From contig NZ_JABKDD010000002.1 of assembly GCF_013623905.1 (NCBI RefSeq), positions 248,001 through 312,000 of the forward strand: 64,000 nucleotides of DNA, read 5' to 3'. Origin of the DNA: Brevibacterium sediminis. GTDB taxonomy: Bacteria; Actinomycetota; Actinomycetes; Actinomycetales; Brevibacteriaceae. The translations under genes were made by a program, and so were the position numbers. Position 1 is the first letter of the stretch; each line of letters opens with the position of its first letter. A model generated the notes under the pieces. That model saw only the letters and a list, made by a program, of their open reading frames with translations, did no database searches and had not been told where the DNA came from. This document shows, one piece after another, positions 23,813 to 32,342 of this stretch.

Positions 23813-25308
23813 TTCTGTCCTTTCGGCAGGATCATGCGGAACTGTGCACCGATGGTGGTCTGGTCGAGCACGACCGTGCCGCCGTGCGCCTCGGCGATGG
23901 CGGAGATGATCGACAGCCCCAACCCGAACCCGGCCCCGTCGGTCGACCCACGGCAGAAACGGTCGAAGATGTCCTCGGCGATCTCGTCGGGCACCCCCTT
24001 GCCTTCGTCACGAACCCAGATGTGCACGGAATCGGAGTCGTCCCGGGCACCGAAGACGATCTTCTGACCGTCCTCGGTGTGCTCGACGGCATTGGACGCC
24101 AGCTGCAGAAGCGCCTGCGTCAGGCGCTGTCGGTCTCCGTGGAAACTCAGTGACTCGGGCACCTCGAGGCCCCATTCGCGGTCTCCCAGTCCCTTGGCCT
24201 TCGCCAGGGAGTCGGACACGACCCCGCTGAGGTCCACCTCGGCGAAACGCACGAAATCAGGGCGTCGGGCACGCGCCAGCAGGAGCAGCTCCTCGACGAG
24301 GCGGCCCATCCGATCCGTCTCATCGAGCAGCATCGCGCGGGTCTCCTCGACGTCTCCGACGTCCTCTGCGTTCATCGTCTCGAGATGACCGCCGAGGATG
24401 GTCAGCGGGGTGCGCAGCTCGTGCCCGACGTCGTCGAGGAAGCGCCGCTGAGCTTCGAAGGCCGCCTCGAGGCGGTCGAGCATGTCGTTGAAGGTGTGCC
24501 CGAGCTCGGCGATGTCGTCGTGGCCCTTCGTCTCCAGGCGACTGCTGAGATCACCGCCGGAGATCGACTGCGCAGTCCGCCTCAGCTCGGTCACCGGTGA
24601 CAGCAGTCGGCGCGCCAGAAGCGAGGAGAGTCCCGCGATGAGCAGGGCGGCGGCGAGCGCGACGACGACGTAGATCTGCATGAACTGCACGAGGTCGGAG
24701 TGACTGGCGGAGACGTTGTGGACGACGACGAAGGCGCCCGCCCCGTTCGTCGCGGCCGCTCCGCCCGCCACCTCGCCGACGCCCTCCGTCCGGCTCGCCG
24801 AATCGGTGGGCGCGGTCTGGGTGTCCGTGGTCGTGCCCGCTCCCGCCTCGGTGCCGGTGATGGGCAGAACGAATCCTTCGTGCTCGACGCCGTCGATCGT
24901 CAGACTGATCTCCCCGCCGTTCTCGGCGGCACCGGCCACGGCCTTCTCGAATTCGCCCGAACTCCCGAGCAGCCCTTTCGGCTCGCCTTGATAGAGCACG
25001 CGGCCGTCGGTGAGGAACGCGAACAGCACCTCGTCCTCATCGGGCCTGTTCTGGGCGAGGAAATTGCTGAGGATCTCGTCGACGGAGGCGAATGGTCTGC
25101 CGGTCTGCGGATCGATCCCGTTCTCGGAGAACGTCCGCATCTCGTCGACCTCTTGGGACATCGAGGCGGTGGTCCGGCTGGAGACGTTGTTCGACTCTAC
25201 GGTGTAGAGGATGAGGCCGACGATGGAGAGGGTGAGCACGGACAGTGCGGCAACGGTGATGGTCAACCGGTTCTGAACGGTCAGCCCGACGCGCCGTTCA
25301 GTCGTCAT
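23809..25308 (-). CDS. Sensor histidine kinase
   Basis: A 499-residue protein from ATG 25308, inside the end of the acidic protein gene (11-base overlap). Membrane helices lie at about 14-37 and 209-232. They flank an extracytoplasmic sensor of about 170 residues with a Thr/Ala/Gly-rich stretch at 152-190. HAMP follows, then the phospho-His in DDVGHELRTPL (His 296), the N-box QLASNAVEHT and the ATP motifs DEGKGVPD and GFGLGLSI. It acts with the downstream response regulator. The signal is unknown; its neighbour's acidic tail suggests a cation or cationic peptide. Confidence 0.92.
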   Translation of the reverse strand: MTTERRVGLTVQNRLTITVAALSVLTLSIVGLILYTVESNNVSSRTTASMSQEVDEMRTFSENGIDPQTGRPFASVDEILSNFLAQNRPDEDEVLFAFLTDGRVLYQGEPKGLLGSSGEFEKAVAGAAENGGEISLTIDGVEHEGFVLPITGTEAGAGTTTDTQTAPTDSASRTEGVGEVAGGAAATNGAGAFVVVHNVSASHSDLVQFMQIYVVVALAAALLIAGLSSLLARRLLSPVTELRRTAQSISGGDLSSRLETKGHDDIAELGHTFNDMLDRLEAAFEAQRRFLDDVGHELRTPLTILGGHLETMNAEDVGDVEETRAMLLDETDRMGRLVEELLLLARARRPDFVRFAEVDLSGVVSDSLAKAKGLGDREWGLEVPESLSFHGDRQRLTQALLQLASNAVEHTEDGQKIVFGARDDSDSVHIWVRDEGKGVPDEIAEDIFDRFCRGSTDGAGFGLGLSIISAIAEAHGGTVVLDQTTIGAQFRMILPKGQK

Positions 25309-25759
25309 CGTCGTCCCCGTCGTCGTCATCGTCGCCGTCGTCCCGGTCATCATCGTCGCCGTCGTCCCGGTCATCATCGTCGCCGTCGTCGTCCCCGTCA
25401 TCATCGTCGTCGGGGACTTCACGAGGCGGGTTGGGCACCGGTTCGTAGGAGTGCTCGATCTCATCAGGTTCTCGCGAATCCTCGCCTCCGGAGTCCGCGG
25501 CATCTGAGTCCTCGACAGCGGAGGCACCGGTGTCGGAGGCGCCGGTGTCGGAAGCACCAGTCGAGTCTTCGTCGACAGAGCTGTCGGCGTCTGCATCCGA
25601 CGTCTTGGAGGTCTCCGTCGGTTCGGGGGTGACTTCCACCGGGCTGAGATCCGGCGGGTCCGCTTGGGTGGTGTTGCGAACGATGAGCACGGTCAGCAGT
25701 GCGAGCATGACAACGAGACCGGCCACAATCCAGCCGATGATCTTCGATCGTCCACCCAT
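25298..25759 (-). CDS. Single-pass membrane protein with an Asp-only tail, first gene of the two-component operon
   Basis: A 153-residue protein. MGGRSK is followed by one membrane helix (7-28), so the rest should face outward. Residues 33-115 are Pro/Thr/Ser/Glu-rich. Residues 117-153 hold 30 Asp in 37, broken only by five Gly and two Arg. I do not recognise a family. It heads the operon and overlaps the kinase gene by 11 bases, so the kinase start codon lies within the Asp codons. A metal- or cation-binding sensor accessory is a reasonable guess. The start (ATG 25759, weak ribosome site) could instead be the GTG at 25768. Confidence 0.7.
   Translation of the reverse strand: MGGRSKIIGWIVAGLVVMLALLTVLIVRNTTQADPPDLSPVEVTPEPTETSKTSDADADSSVDEDSTGASDTGASDTGASAVEDSDAADSGGEDSREPDEIEHSYEPVPNPPREVPDDDDDGDDDGDDDDRDDGDDDDRDDGDDDDDGDDDDD
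25301..25411. repeat. Repetitive Asp-codon tract
   Basis: On the plus strand the tract is built from cgtcgtcatcg-like and gtcccggtcatc-like units with an approximate 24-30 base period. It encodes the Asp/Gly/Arg tail. The same bases are open in the kinase frame upstream of its start, which produces a false N-terminal extension there. Confidence 0.8.
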
Positions 25760-25803
25760 ACCGTCCACATTGCCCAAGGCCTGCCTCAAAGTCGAGCCGG
25801 AGG

Positions 25804-25823
25804 GGATGAGAGTCTTCTTAGGT
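25804..25823. promoter_or_regulatory. Shared 20-bp promoter motif, two-component operon copy
   Basis: GGATGAGA-GTCTT-CTTAGGT matches 21388-21407 at all 15 bases outside the N5 spacer. It lies 45 bases upstream of the acidic-protein start, against 44 at the glycosyltransferase cassette. It also lies between this operon and the divergent DedA gene, so it could serve both. Confidence 0.65.
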
Positions 25824-25888
25824 GGAGTGTTCGGGCGCCTGTGATACCGTAAGCGCCGACCGCCACGACGACCCGCAGGAGCCCACCG

Positions 25889-26740
25889 ATGAGCGACGAT
25901 CGCGCGGACCGCGACGAGGCTGAGCACGTATCCGCAGACCCCTCATCGACGACGCCCGAGTCCACCGAGCCGGACGATGGTTCCGCGCAGGCAGACGGTT
26001 CCGCAACCACTGAGCCGGATGCCAGCTCCGAGTCCGAGGCCAAGGAGAATCCGTGGGCGGCGATCAAACCCTGGCAGGGCAAGGCGGCCGGCCTCGACAA
26101 GCTGCTGCTGTTCATCATCATCGGCGTCCCGCTCATCTACCTCGGCCTCATGCCGCTGCGACCGTGGATGCTCGTCAATGCCCCGGTCGTCCAGGAATTC
26201 ATCAACGGCGCGAAGACCTCGATCGTCGCTGCCGCCGCCTATGCCCGGGTCGGTGAGATCCCGCTGTGGCTGGTTATCGTGGCCGGCTTCGTCGGCATGG
26301 CCAAACTCGATTGGGCGTTCTGGCTGGCCGGGCGCCGGTGGGGCGACGGTGTGCTGCGGCTCTTCGCGCAGAACGAACGCCAGCTCAAACGCATCAACCA
26401 GCTGAAGAAGATCCCGAACTGGGCGCTGTTCCTCATGACGCTGATCTCGCGCTGCCCGGGAATCCCGGGCACCCTCGTCTACCTCGTCGCCGGGTGGACG
26501 CGGATGCGGTTGTCGCTGTTCCTCGTCGCCGACCTCCTCGGCTGCCTCATCTTCACGCTCATCTGGACATTCCTGGGCTATCAGCTCGGTGAGGCCGCCG
26601 TCGACATCCTCAAGGTCATCGACAAGTACGCCCTGTGGCTGACCCTGGCCCTGATCGTCGGCATCTTCGCCATCAGCTTCTTCAAGGAATACCGCAAGCA
26701 GAAGAAGGCCGAAGCTGCAGGCGGCACCTCCGAGAACTGA
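25889..26740 (+). CDS. DedA-family membrane protein
   Basis: A 283-residue protein with GGAG before the ATG. A Ser/Asp/Glu-rich cytoplasmic tail of about 55 residues precedes the membrane domain. The DedA core contains ISRCPGIPGTLVYLVAGWTRMRL, with the conserved Arg/Pro/Gly re-entrant region, followed by two helices. DedA proteins are linked to recycling of polyprenyl phosphate or phospholipid flipping. That would suit neighbouring glycoconjugate genes that may use a lipid carrier. It is divergent from the two-component operon. Confidence 0.87.
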   Translation: MSDDRADRDEAEHVSADPSSTTPESTEPDDGSAQADGSATTEPDASSESEAKENPWAAIKPWQGKAAGLDKLLLFIIIGVPLIYLGLMPLRPWMLVNAPVVQEFINGAKTSIVAAAAYARVGEIPLWLVIVAGFVGMAKLDWAFWLAGRRWGDGVLRLFAQNERQLKRINQLKKIPNWALFLMTLISRCPGIPGTLVYLVAGWTRMRLSLFLVADLLGCLIFTLIWTFLGYQLGEAAVDILKVIDKYALWLTLALIVGIFAISFFKEYRKQKKAEAAGGTSEN

Positions 26741-26753
26741 CCATTCCCGCCGA

Positions 26754-26778
26754 ACCGGGAGCCGCTTCGGATCCCGGT
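26754..26778. terminator. Short hairpin between convergent genes
   Basis: ACCGGGA and TCCCGGT are perfect 7-base arms with an 11-base loop between the DedA stop and the quinate/shikimate dehydrogenase stop. It is a plausible two-way terminator, but has no T-tract. Confidence 0.4.
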
Positions 26779-26791
26779 CAGGTGTCTCGGA

Positions 26792-27652
26792 TCAGGAACC
26801 GAAGGACAGGAAGGTCTCACGCATGCGCTGCGGGTCGGCCTTCTGGCCGCTGAAGAGTTCGAACGCGTCGATGGCCTGATTGACCGCCATCCCCGATCCG
26901 TCGAGCGTGCGGCAGCCCTTCGCTCTGGCTTCGGCGAGCAGCTGCGTCTCGAGTGGGAAGTACACGACGTCGGCCACCCAGGTCTCCGACCCGAACACGG
27001 AAGTGTCGACCGGAGTTCCCGGGTACGCCTTCATCCCCACCGGGGTGGCGTTGACGATCCCCTGCGCCGAGGCGGCCGCCCCTTCCAGCTCATCGAGCCC
27101 GATCGCTCGCGCCCGAGTTCCGACCGATGACGTTTCTACGATGTCCGTGGCGAGTCCTTCGGCACGCTGCACATCGGTGTCGGCGATGATGAGGTCGCCG
27201 ATTCCGAGTTCCGCAAGGGCGAACCCGACCGCACGGCCGGCTCCGCCCGCACCGATCTGCACGACCGCCTCGGTGGCGGCGCCGTGCAGTCCGGCACGGA
27301 ATCCGGCAGCGAAACCGGTGACATCGGTGTTGTATCCCGTCGTCCGTCCGGCGCTGTCGATGACGACGGTGTTGACCGAATTGATGCGCGCGGCCACGGG
27401 ATCGACCTCATCGAGGAGGCCGATGACCTTCTGCTTGAACGGGTGGGTGATGTTGAGCCCGTCGAAGCCGAGGCGGATCGCCGCGGTGAGCAGCTCCGTC
27501 AGTGTCGCCTCGGCGAGGTGGGGGCTGCTGATGTCGATGGTGCGGTAGATCGTGGGGATGGAGTGCGCGGCACCTTCGTTCTCGTGCATCCGCGGGGTGC
27601 GGGAGGCGGAGATGCCATCGCCGATGAGGCCGAGGAGGAGGGATGAGGTCAT
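26792..27652 (-). CDS. qsuD: Quinate/shikimate dehydrogenase
   Basis: A 286-residue AroE-superfamily protein. [14 protein letters not shown] replaces the usual biosynthetic SxS motif and matches catabolic enzymes such as corynebacterial QsuD. Lys and Asp of the active site appear in NITHPFKQK and NTDVTGF. The Rossmann loop is GAGGAGRAV. It would oxidise quinate or shikimate with NAD to 3-dehydroquinate or 3-dehydroshikimate. It is last of the qsuC-qsuD pair behind the IclR regulator, four bases overlapping the dehydratase gene. Confidence 0.85.
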   Translation of the reverse strand: MTSSLLLGLIGDGISASRTPRMHENEGAAHSIPTIYRTIDISSPHLAEATLTELLTAAIRLGFDGLNITHPFKQKVIGLLDEVDPVAARINSVNTVVIDSAGRTTGYNTDVTGFAAGFRAGLHGAATEAVVQIGAGGAGRAVGFALAELGIGDLIIADTDVQRAEGLATDIVETSSVGTRARAIGLDELEGAAASAQGIVNATPVGMKAYPGTPVDTSVFGSETWVADVVYFPLETQLLAEARAKGCRTLDGSGMAVNQAIDAFELFSGQKADPQRMRETFLSFGS

Positions 27653-28101
27653 AGTCTCGCTTTCGCGTTCGTGAGGTGGTCGATAAGGATCTCGACCGCG
27701 TGGACGTAGCCCTTCGCGCCGGCTCCGGCGATGACGGCGGCGGCCACGGGCGAGAGGTAGGAGTGGTGGCGCACAGCTTCCCGCGCATGCGGGTTGCTCA
27801 GGTGCACCTCGATGATCGGGTGATCGTAGGATTTCAGCGCATCGTGCAGGGCCAGGGAAGTGTGCGTGTACGCTCCGGCGTTGATGATCGCACCGACCGT
27901 GGAGCGCCGGGCTGCATGGACGGCATCGATGAGCCCGCCCTCATGGTTGCTCTGGATGCAGCGAACGCTCAGCCCCGCCTCGGCGGCGGTGTCGGCACAC
28001 ATGGCCTCGATATCGGCCAAGGTGGTGCGGCCGTAGATCTCCGGTTCGCGCTCCCCGAGGAGGTTGAGATTGGGTCCGTTGAGGACGAGGATTTCGGGCA
28101 T
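27649..28101 (-). CDS. qsuC: Type II 3-dehydroquinate dehydratase
   Basis: A 150-residue protein from ATG 28101, preceded by GAGGTGACC; a GTG six bases upstream is the alternative start. Family motifs are [16 protein letters not shown], the lid Tyr and Arg in the same stretch, NAGAYTHTS and [17 protein letters not shown]. It interconverts 3-dehydroquinate and 3-dehydroshikimate. The setting with a quinate dehydrogenase, a transporter and a dehydroshikimate dehydratase indicates catabolism rather than aromatic biosynthesis. Confidence 0.93.
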   Translation of the reverse strand: MPEILVLNGPNLNLLGEREPEIYGRTTLADIEAMCADTAAEAGLSVRCIQSNHEGGLIDAVHAARRSTVGAIINAGAYTHTSLALHDALKSYDHPIIEVHLSNPHAREAVRHHSYLSPVAAAVIAGAGAKGYVHAVEILIDHLTNAKARL

Positions 28102-28103
28102 GG

Positions 28104-28853
28104 TCACCTCGGGAATCGGGCGGCGATCAATGCCGCGGTTTCGTTCAGTCGGGGGACGAATTCTATGAGCTCGTCGAGGCTGCGGCGGAAGACCGGAGCG
28201 GCGAGCGCGAGCGAGGCCAGCAAGGTGCCGTCGAGGTCGAAGACGGGCACGGCCAGGGCATTCATGCCGATGTCGTTCTCTTCGGACTGTCCCGCCCAGC
28301 CGTCGGCGCGTATCTGTTCGAGACGTGTGCGCATCTTCGCCGTATCGGTGATCGAGTTCGGGGTGCGAGCGACGAGGTCGAGCGCGTCGACGGTGGCGTC
28401 GGCCTGTGGATCATGGGCGAGCAGAGCCTGACCGATCGCCGAGGTATGCAGCGGAGATTCGTCGCCGGGGTCGGTGGTCGTGCGGAACTGCGGGCCGTCG
28501 ACGGTGAGCACAGTCAGTGCGGCATTGCCGCGACGGACGGCGAGGATACTCGATTCGCCGGTGGACTTCGTCAGTTCCTGCAGCAGATCCTTCGTCGCTC
28601 CGGACAGCCCCTGCCGGTGCGCGACCTTCTGCGCGAGGCGGAAGACCTCCATCCCGAGGGTGTAGATCTTCGTGCGCGCATCAAAGCTGGCATACCCGGA
28701 TTCGACGAGCCCGCCGAGGAGGCGGTAGGCGGTCGAGAAGGGATAGCCGGTCGTCTCGGCGGCCTGGGCGGCGCTGATCCCCTCGGGTGATTCGCCGAGG
28801 AGTTCGAGCATCTCGAAGGTCTTCGTCACCGAGTTCGAGCCCTTGGGCGGCAT
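28104..28853 (-). CDS. IclR-family regulator of quinate/shikimate genes
   Basis: A 249-residue protein from ATG 28853 with a full AAGGAGG site. The winged helix-turn-helix lies at about 10-65 ([21 protein letters not shown]). The IclR ligand domain follows, with a [16 protein letters not shown] block. It is divergent from the transporter gene and co-transcribed with qsuC-qsuD. The intergenic inverted repeats at 28952-29019 are probable binding sites. In Corynebacterium glutamicum the comparable pathway is under QsuR, a LysR-type protein, so the regulator class differs here. Confidence 0.88.
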   Translation of the reverse strand: MPPKGSNSVTKTFEMLELLGESPEGISAAQAAETTGYPFSTAYRLLGGLVESGYASFDARTKIYTLGMEVFRLAQKVAHRQGLSGATKDLLQELTKSTGESSILAVRRGNAALTVLTVDGPQFRTTTDPGDESPLHTSAIGQALLAHDPQADATVDALDLVARTPNSITDTAKMRTRLEQIRADGWAGQSEENDIGMNALAVPVFDLDGTLLASLALAAPVFRRSLDELIEFVPRLNETAALIAARFPR

Positions 28854-28951
28854 GCTTCGCCTCCTTGCGTTGCTGTGGCAGTTCGGTGGTGCTGGGGCAG
28901 TATGTGCAGGTGGTTCGTGAGTCCGGAAAGCAGAATTCCCTCGTTCCACGT

Positions 28952-28966
28952 TGACAGGCTATGTCA
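28952..28966. promoter_or_regulatory. Inverted repeat 1 in the IclR/transporter gap
   Basis: TGACA-GGCTA-TGTCA is a perfect 5+5+5 inverted repeat, 99 bases upstream of the IclR start. It has the same 5-base spacer length as the second repeat. Confidence 0.45.
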
Positions 28967-29000
28967 TCTCAATCACACTGTAAACCACAATGTAACAATT

Positions 29001-29019
29001 ATTGCCACACTATGGCAAT
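29001..29019. promoter_or_regulatory. Inverted repeat 2 in the IclR/transporter gap
   Basis: ATTGCCA-CACTA-TGGCAAT has perfect 7-base arms and lies in a notably AT-rich patch 76 bases before the transporter start. It is the strongest candidate IclR operator. Confidence 0.6.
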
Positions 29020-29094
29020 GCAGTATCGGTCCGATGAACGCTCGACAGCGCCGAGGCCGTCGATAAGTCCTGAGAGTGAGAAATGCGAGGAAGC

Positions 29095-30420
29095 ATGAGC
29101 AACGCGATCGAGGAAGCTCGCCCCACGAAGAAGACACCGCTGCGCGCGGCCTTGTCGAGTTGGACGGGTTCGGCCCTGGAGTACTACGACTTCGCGGTCT
29201 ACGGGACCGCGGCGGCGCTGGTGCTCAACACTCTGTTCTTCCCCGAGACCACCGCACCGGGAATCGCCATTCTGCTGGCGATGGGTACGGTCGGGGTCGC
29301 CTATGTCGTGCGTCCGCTGGGTGCGCTCATCATGGGACCGCTCGGTGACCGCTTCGGTCGCAAGTTCGTCCTCATGCTCACTCTGTTCATGATGGGCGTG
29401 TCGACCTTCGTCGTCGGCTGCCTGCCGACCTATGACCAGGTCGGAATGCTCGCTCCGATCCTGCTCGTGCTCTGCCGCATCATCCAGGGCCTGTCGGCTT
29501 CGGGTGAACAGGCGAGCGCAATCTCAGTCTCCCTCGAACATTCGGACGAGGCGAAGCGGTCGTGGACAACGAGCTGGACCTTGCACGGCACTCAGGCCGG
29601 CACCCTGCTGGCCACAGCCGTGTTCATTCCCTTCACTGCCTTCCTCCCTGACGAAGCACTCTTCAGTTGGGGCTGGCGTGTACCGTTCTGGCTGTCGGCA
29701 CTGGTCGTGCTCACCGCCTGGCTCATCCGTCGCGGGCTCGAGGAGCCGCCGGCATTCAAGGAGTCGCGGGTTGAGAACCCACCGCTCATGCAGGTCTTCC
29801 GGTGGCACAAGGCTGCGGTCGTCCGCGTGGCCGTGTGCGCCATGGTCAACACCGTGAATATGGTCTTCACCGTCTGGTCGCTGTCGTTCGCCACGTCGAT
29901 CGTCGGCCTCGAGCGTTCGACCATGCTGCTCGTCTCGGTCATCGCCAACGGTGTCGCCCTCTTCGCGATCCCGGCGGCCGCACTGCTCTCCGACCGATTC
30001 GGCCGGAAACCGATCTTCATCACCGGCGCCGTCGGATCGGGTCTGATGATGTTCCCGTACCTGGGTGCGGTCTCGGCCGGGAACTGGCCGCTCATCTTCG
30101 TCTTCGGCGCCATCATGTCCGGCTGCGCGTACTCGCTGGCCAACTCCATCTGGCCCTCGTTCTACGCCGAGATGTTCCCGACGACGGCACGAGTGACAGG
30201 TCTGGCACTGGGCACACAGGTCGGATTCGCGGTCTCCGGCGGTCTGGCTCCGGTCCTCGCTTCCGCTGTCGCCGGCGCCGGAGGAGAGAATTGGGTCTCG
30301 GTCGCCGCGTTCACCGCGGGCGTCTGCGTCGTCGTCGGCCTGGTCGCGATGACGGCGAAGGAGACGAAGGGACTGAGCCTGGAAGAGATCGATGTCGTCC
30401 ACGAGGAAAGGTCACGATGA
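29095..30420 (+). CDS. MFS transporter, metabolite:H+ symporter type, for quinate/shikimate
   Basis: A 441-residue protein with 12 predicted membrane segments. The ATG at 29095 is preferred over 29083 because GAGGAAG sits just before it. Family signatures are SSWTGSALEYYDF in helix 1, GDRFGRK between helices 2 and 3, and a second DRFGRKP between helices 8 and 9. MHS proteins such as ShiA import shikimate and related acids with protons. Coupling by ATGA to the dehydroshikimate dehydratase gene supports quinate or shikimate as substrate. Confidence 0.87.
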   Translation: MSNAIEEARPTKKTPLRAALSSWTGSALEYYDFAVYGTAAALVLNTLFFPETTAPGIAILLAMGTVGVAYVVRPLGALIMGPLGDRFGRKFVLMLTLFMMGVSTFVVGCLPTYDQVGMLAPILLVLCRIIQGLSASGEQASAISVSLEHSDEAKRSWTTSWTLHGTQAGTLLATAVFIPFTAFLPDEALFSWGWRVPFWLSALVVLTAWLIRRGLEEPPAFKESRVENPPLMQVFRWHKAAVVRVAVCAMVNTVNMVFTVWSLSFATSIVGLERSTMLLVSVIANGVALFAIPAAALLSDRFGRKPIFITGAVGSGLMMFPYLGAVSAGNWPLIFVFGAIMSGCAYSLANSIWPSFYAEMFPTTARVTGLALGTQVGFAVSGGLAPVLASAVAGAGGENWVSVAAFTAGVCVVVGLVAMTAKETKGLSLEEIDVVHEERSR

Positions 30421-32318
30421 AAACCTCGATTGCCACGGTGTGCCTGTCAGGCACGCTCGAGGAGAAGCTGCAGGCTGCCGCAACGGCAGGATTCGACGGG
30501 GTCGAGATTTTCGAACAGGATCTCATCGTCTCCCCCAACTCCCCCGAAGCGACCGCTGCACTGGCCGCAGAGCTCGGACTGAGTCTTGACCTCTATCAGC
30601 CCTTCCGCGATTTCGAAGGCGTCGATGACGAGCAGTTCGCCGCCAATCTGACCCGGGCCGAGGCGAAGTTCCAGCTGATGAGTCGAATGGGTATGACCAC
30701 GATCTTGCTGTGCTCGAACGTCGCCACCGCAACCATCGACAACGATGAGGTCGTCGTCGATCAGCTGCGCCGCCTCGGCGATCTGGCAGAGAGATACGGC
30801 ATCAATGTCGCCTACGAGGCGCTGGCCTGGGGTCGATTCGTCTCCGAATACGATCGCGCCTGGGACCTCGTCAAGGCCGCCGACCATCCGCGCATCGGCA
30901 CCTGCCTCGACAGCTTCCACATCCTCTCCCGCGGTACGAACCTGTCACGCATCGCCGAGATCCCGGGCGAGAAGATCTTCTTCCTCCAGCTCGCCGACGC
31001 TCCGGCCCTGTCGATGGACGTGCTCAGCTGGTCCCGTCACCACCGAGTCTTCCCCGGCGAAGGCTCGTGGGACCTCACCGACTTCCTCGCTCGCGTCGCC
31101 GGGACCGGTTATGCCGGACCGGTGTCGCTCGAAGTCTTCAACGACTCCTTCCGACAGGCCGACACCCAGCGCACCGCCGTCGACGGACTGCGTTCCCTGC
31201 GGTGGCTCGAGGCGGCGACCGCGGATCAGGTGTCTGAGGACAATGACCCGGGTTCGACCAGCGGCACTCCTGCAGCCGCCGGTGCGGGACGAGTGCGTCT
31301 CGACCTGCAGCGACTGCCCGAGGTCGCCGAACCTCGCGGCGTCGACTACGTCGAGCTCGGCACCGACGACCTCGGGGCACTGACCCGGCAAATCCACCAG
31401 CTCGGATTCCGCTTCGTCGGATTCCACCGCACGAAGCCGCACGTCCAGCTGTGGCGTCGCGGACAGGCACGCATCGTCGTCACCGAATCCGCTGGTGTCG
31501 ACCCCGTGGAATCCGAGCCCTCTGGCGCACCCACCGGATCGGGAACCCATCTGCACGGCATCGGCTTCGCCGTGGCCGATGCCGACGCCGCGATCAATCG
31601 GGCGATTCTGCTCCAGGCGACCGAGGTCCCCCGCGACCAGGCCCATGACGAGGAGATCCTGCGCGGCGTCTTCGCTCCCGACGGGTCCGAGGTATTCTTC
31701 GGCAACGGAACCGGCATCGACCCCACGTGGACCGAGGAGTTCGGCAACGTCCCCGACGATCGCCGCTCGGCCATCGACCACGTCAACCTCGCACAGCCGG
31801 CCCACCACTATGACGAAGCGGTGCTCTTCTACACCTCTCTTCTCGCGCTCCACGCTCAGGTCTCGAACGATGTGCCCAGCCCCTCGGGTCTCGTCCGGTC
31901 GCAGGTGATGGCAAGCTCCGACGGGACGATCCGCATGCCGCTCAACCTCGCGCCGCGTTCTGCCGAAACTTCGACGACCGGTGGCTACCCCGAGCACGTC
32001 GCTCTCGCCTGCGATGACATCTTCACGGCCGCAGAGACCGCGGTCTCACGAGGATTGGACTTCCTGCCTGTTCCCGAGAACTACTACGAGGATCTCGAGG
32101 CTCGTTTCGATCTCGCCCCCGATCTGCTCAAACGGCTGCGGGCGAACAACATCCTCTACGACCGCGACGGCAGCGGCGAGTTCCTCCATTTCTACACCTC
32201 GACGATCGGATCGGTGTTCTTCGAGATGGTCGAACGCCGCAATGACTACCAGGGATACGGCGCCCCGAACGCGCCGGTGCGGCTGGCCGCACAGCACCGG
32301 CGCAACGCGGGTCGCTGA
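30417..32318 (+). CDS. qsuB: 3-Dehydroshikimate dehydratase, TIM barrel fused to an HPPD-like domain
   Basis: A 633-residue protein overlapping the transporter stop (ATGA). Residues 1-275 form an AP-endonuclease-2-like barrel with metal ligands Glu 134, Asp 165, Gln 191 and Glu 239, the pattern expected for bacterial dehydroshikimate dehydratases. After a Gly/Ala-rich linker, residues about 300-633 resemble 4-hydroxyphenylpyruvate dioxygenase (AIDHVNLAQP, later FFEMVERRNDYQGYG). The product is protocatechuate. No protocatechuate ring-cleavage genes lie in the window. QsuB of C. glutamicum has the same two-domain plan. Confidence 0.92.
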   Translation: MKTSIATVCLSGTLEEKLQAAATAGFDGVEIFEQDLIVSPNSPEATAALAAELGLSLDLYQPFRDFEGVDDEQFAANLTRAEAKFQLMSRMGMTTILLCSNVATATIDNDEVVVDQLRRLGDLAERYGINVAYEALAWGRFVSEYDRAWDLVKAADHPRIGTCLDSFHILSRGTNLSRIAEIPGEKIFFLQLADAPALSMDVLSWSRHHRVFPGEGSWDLTDFLARVAGTGYAGPVSLEVFNDSFRQADTQRTAVDGLRSLRWLEAATADQVSEDNDPGSTSGTPAAAGAGRVRLDLQRLPEVAEPRGVDYVELGTDDLGALTRQIHQLGFRFVGFHRTKPHVQLWRRGQARIVVTESAGVDPVESEPSGAPTGSGTHLHGIGFAVADADAAINRAILLQATEVPRDQAHDEEILRGVFAPDGSEVFFGNGTGIDPTWTEEFGNVPDDRRSAIDHVNLAQPAHHYDEAVLFYTSLLALHAQVSNDVPSPSGLVRSQVMASSDGTIRMPLNLAPRSAETSTTGGYPEHVALACDDIFTAAETAVSRGLDFLPVPENYYEDLEARFDLAPDLLKRLRANNILYDRDGSGEFLHFYTSTIGSVFFEMVERRNDYQGYGAPNAPVRLAAQHRRNAGR

Positions 32319-32342
32319 GCCGAGCGCACTGCTCGACACGGT

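Noticed and set aside
25301..25411. CGTCAT-type tract as a CRISPR or mobile repeat
   Set aside because: It is simply Asp/Gly/Arg codons of the acidic tail.
23809..25596. Longer 595-residue sensor kinase start
   Set aside because: The extra residues are the out-of-frame reading of the Asp-codon tract; ATG 25308 gives a normal N-terminus before helix 1.
30417..32318. 4-hydroxyphenylpyruvate dioxygenase as the main product
   Set aside because: The N-terminal barrel, with its metal ligands, and the surrounding genes fit dehydroshikimate dehydratase; the HPPD-like part is its known C-terminal domain.
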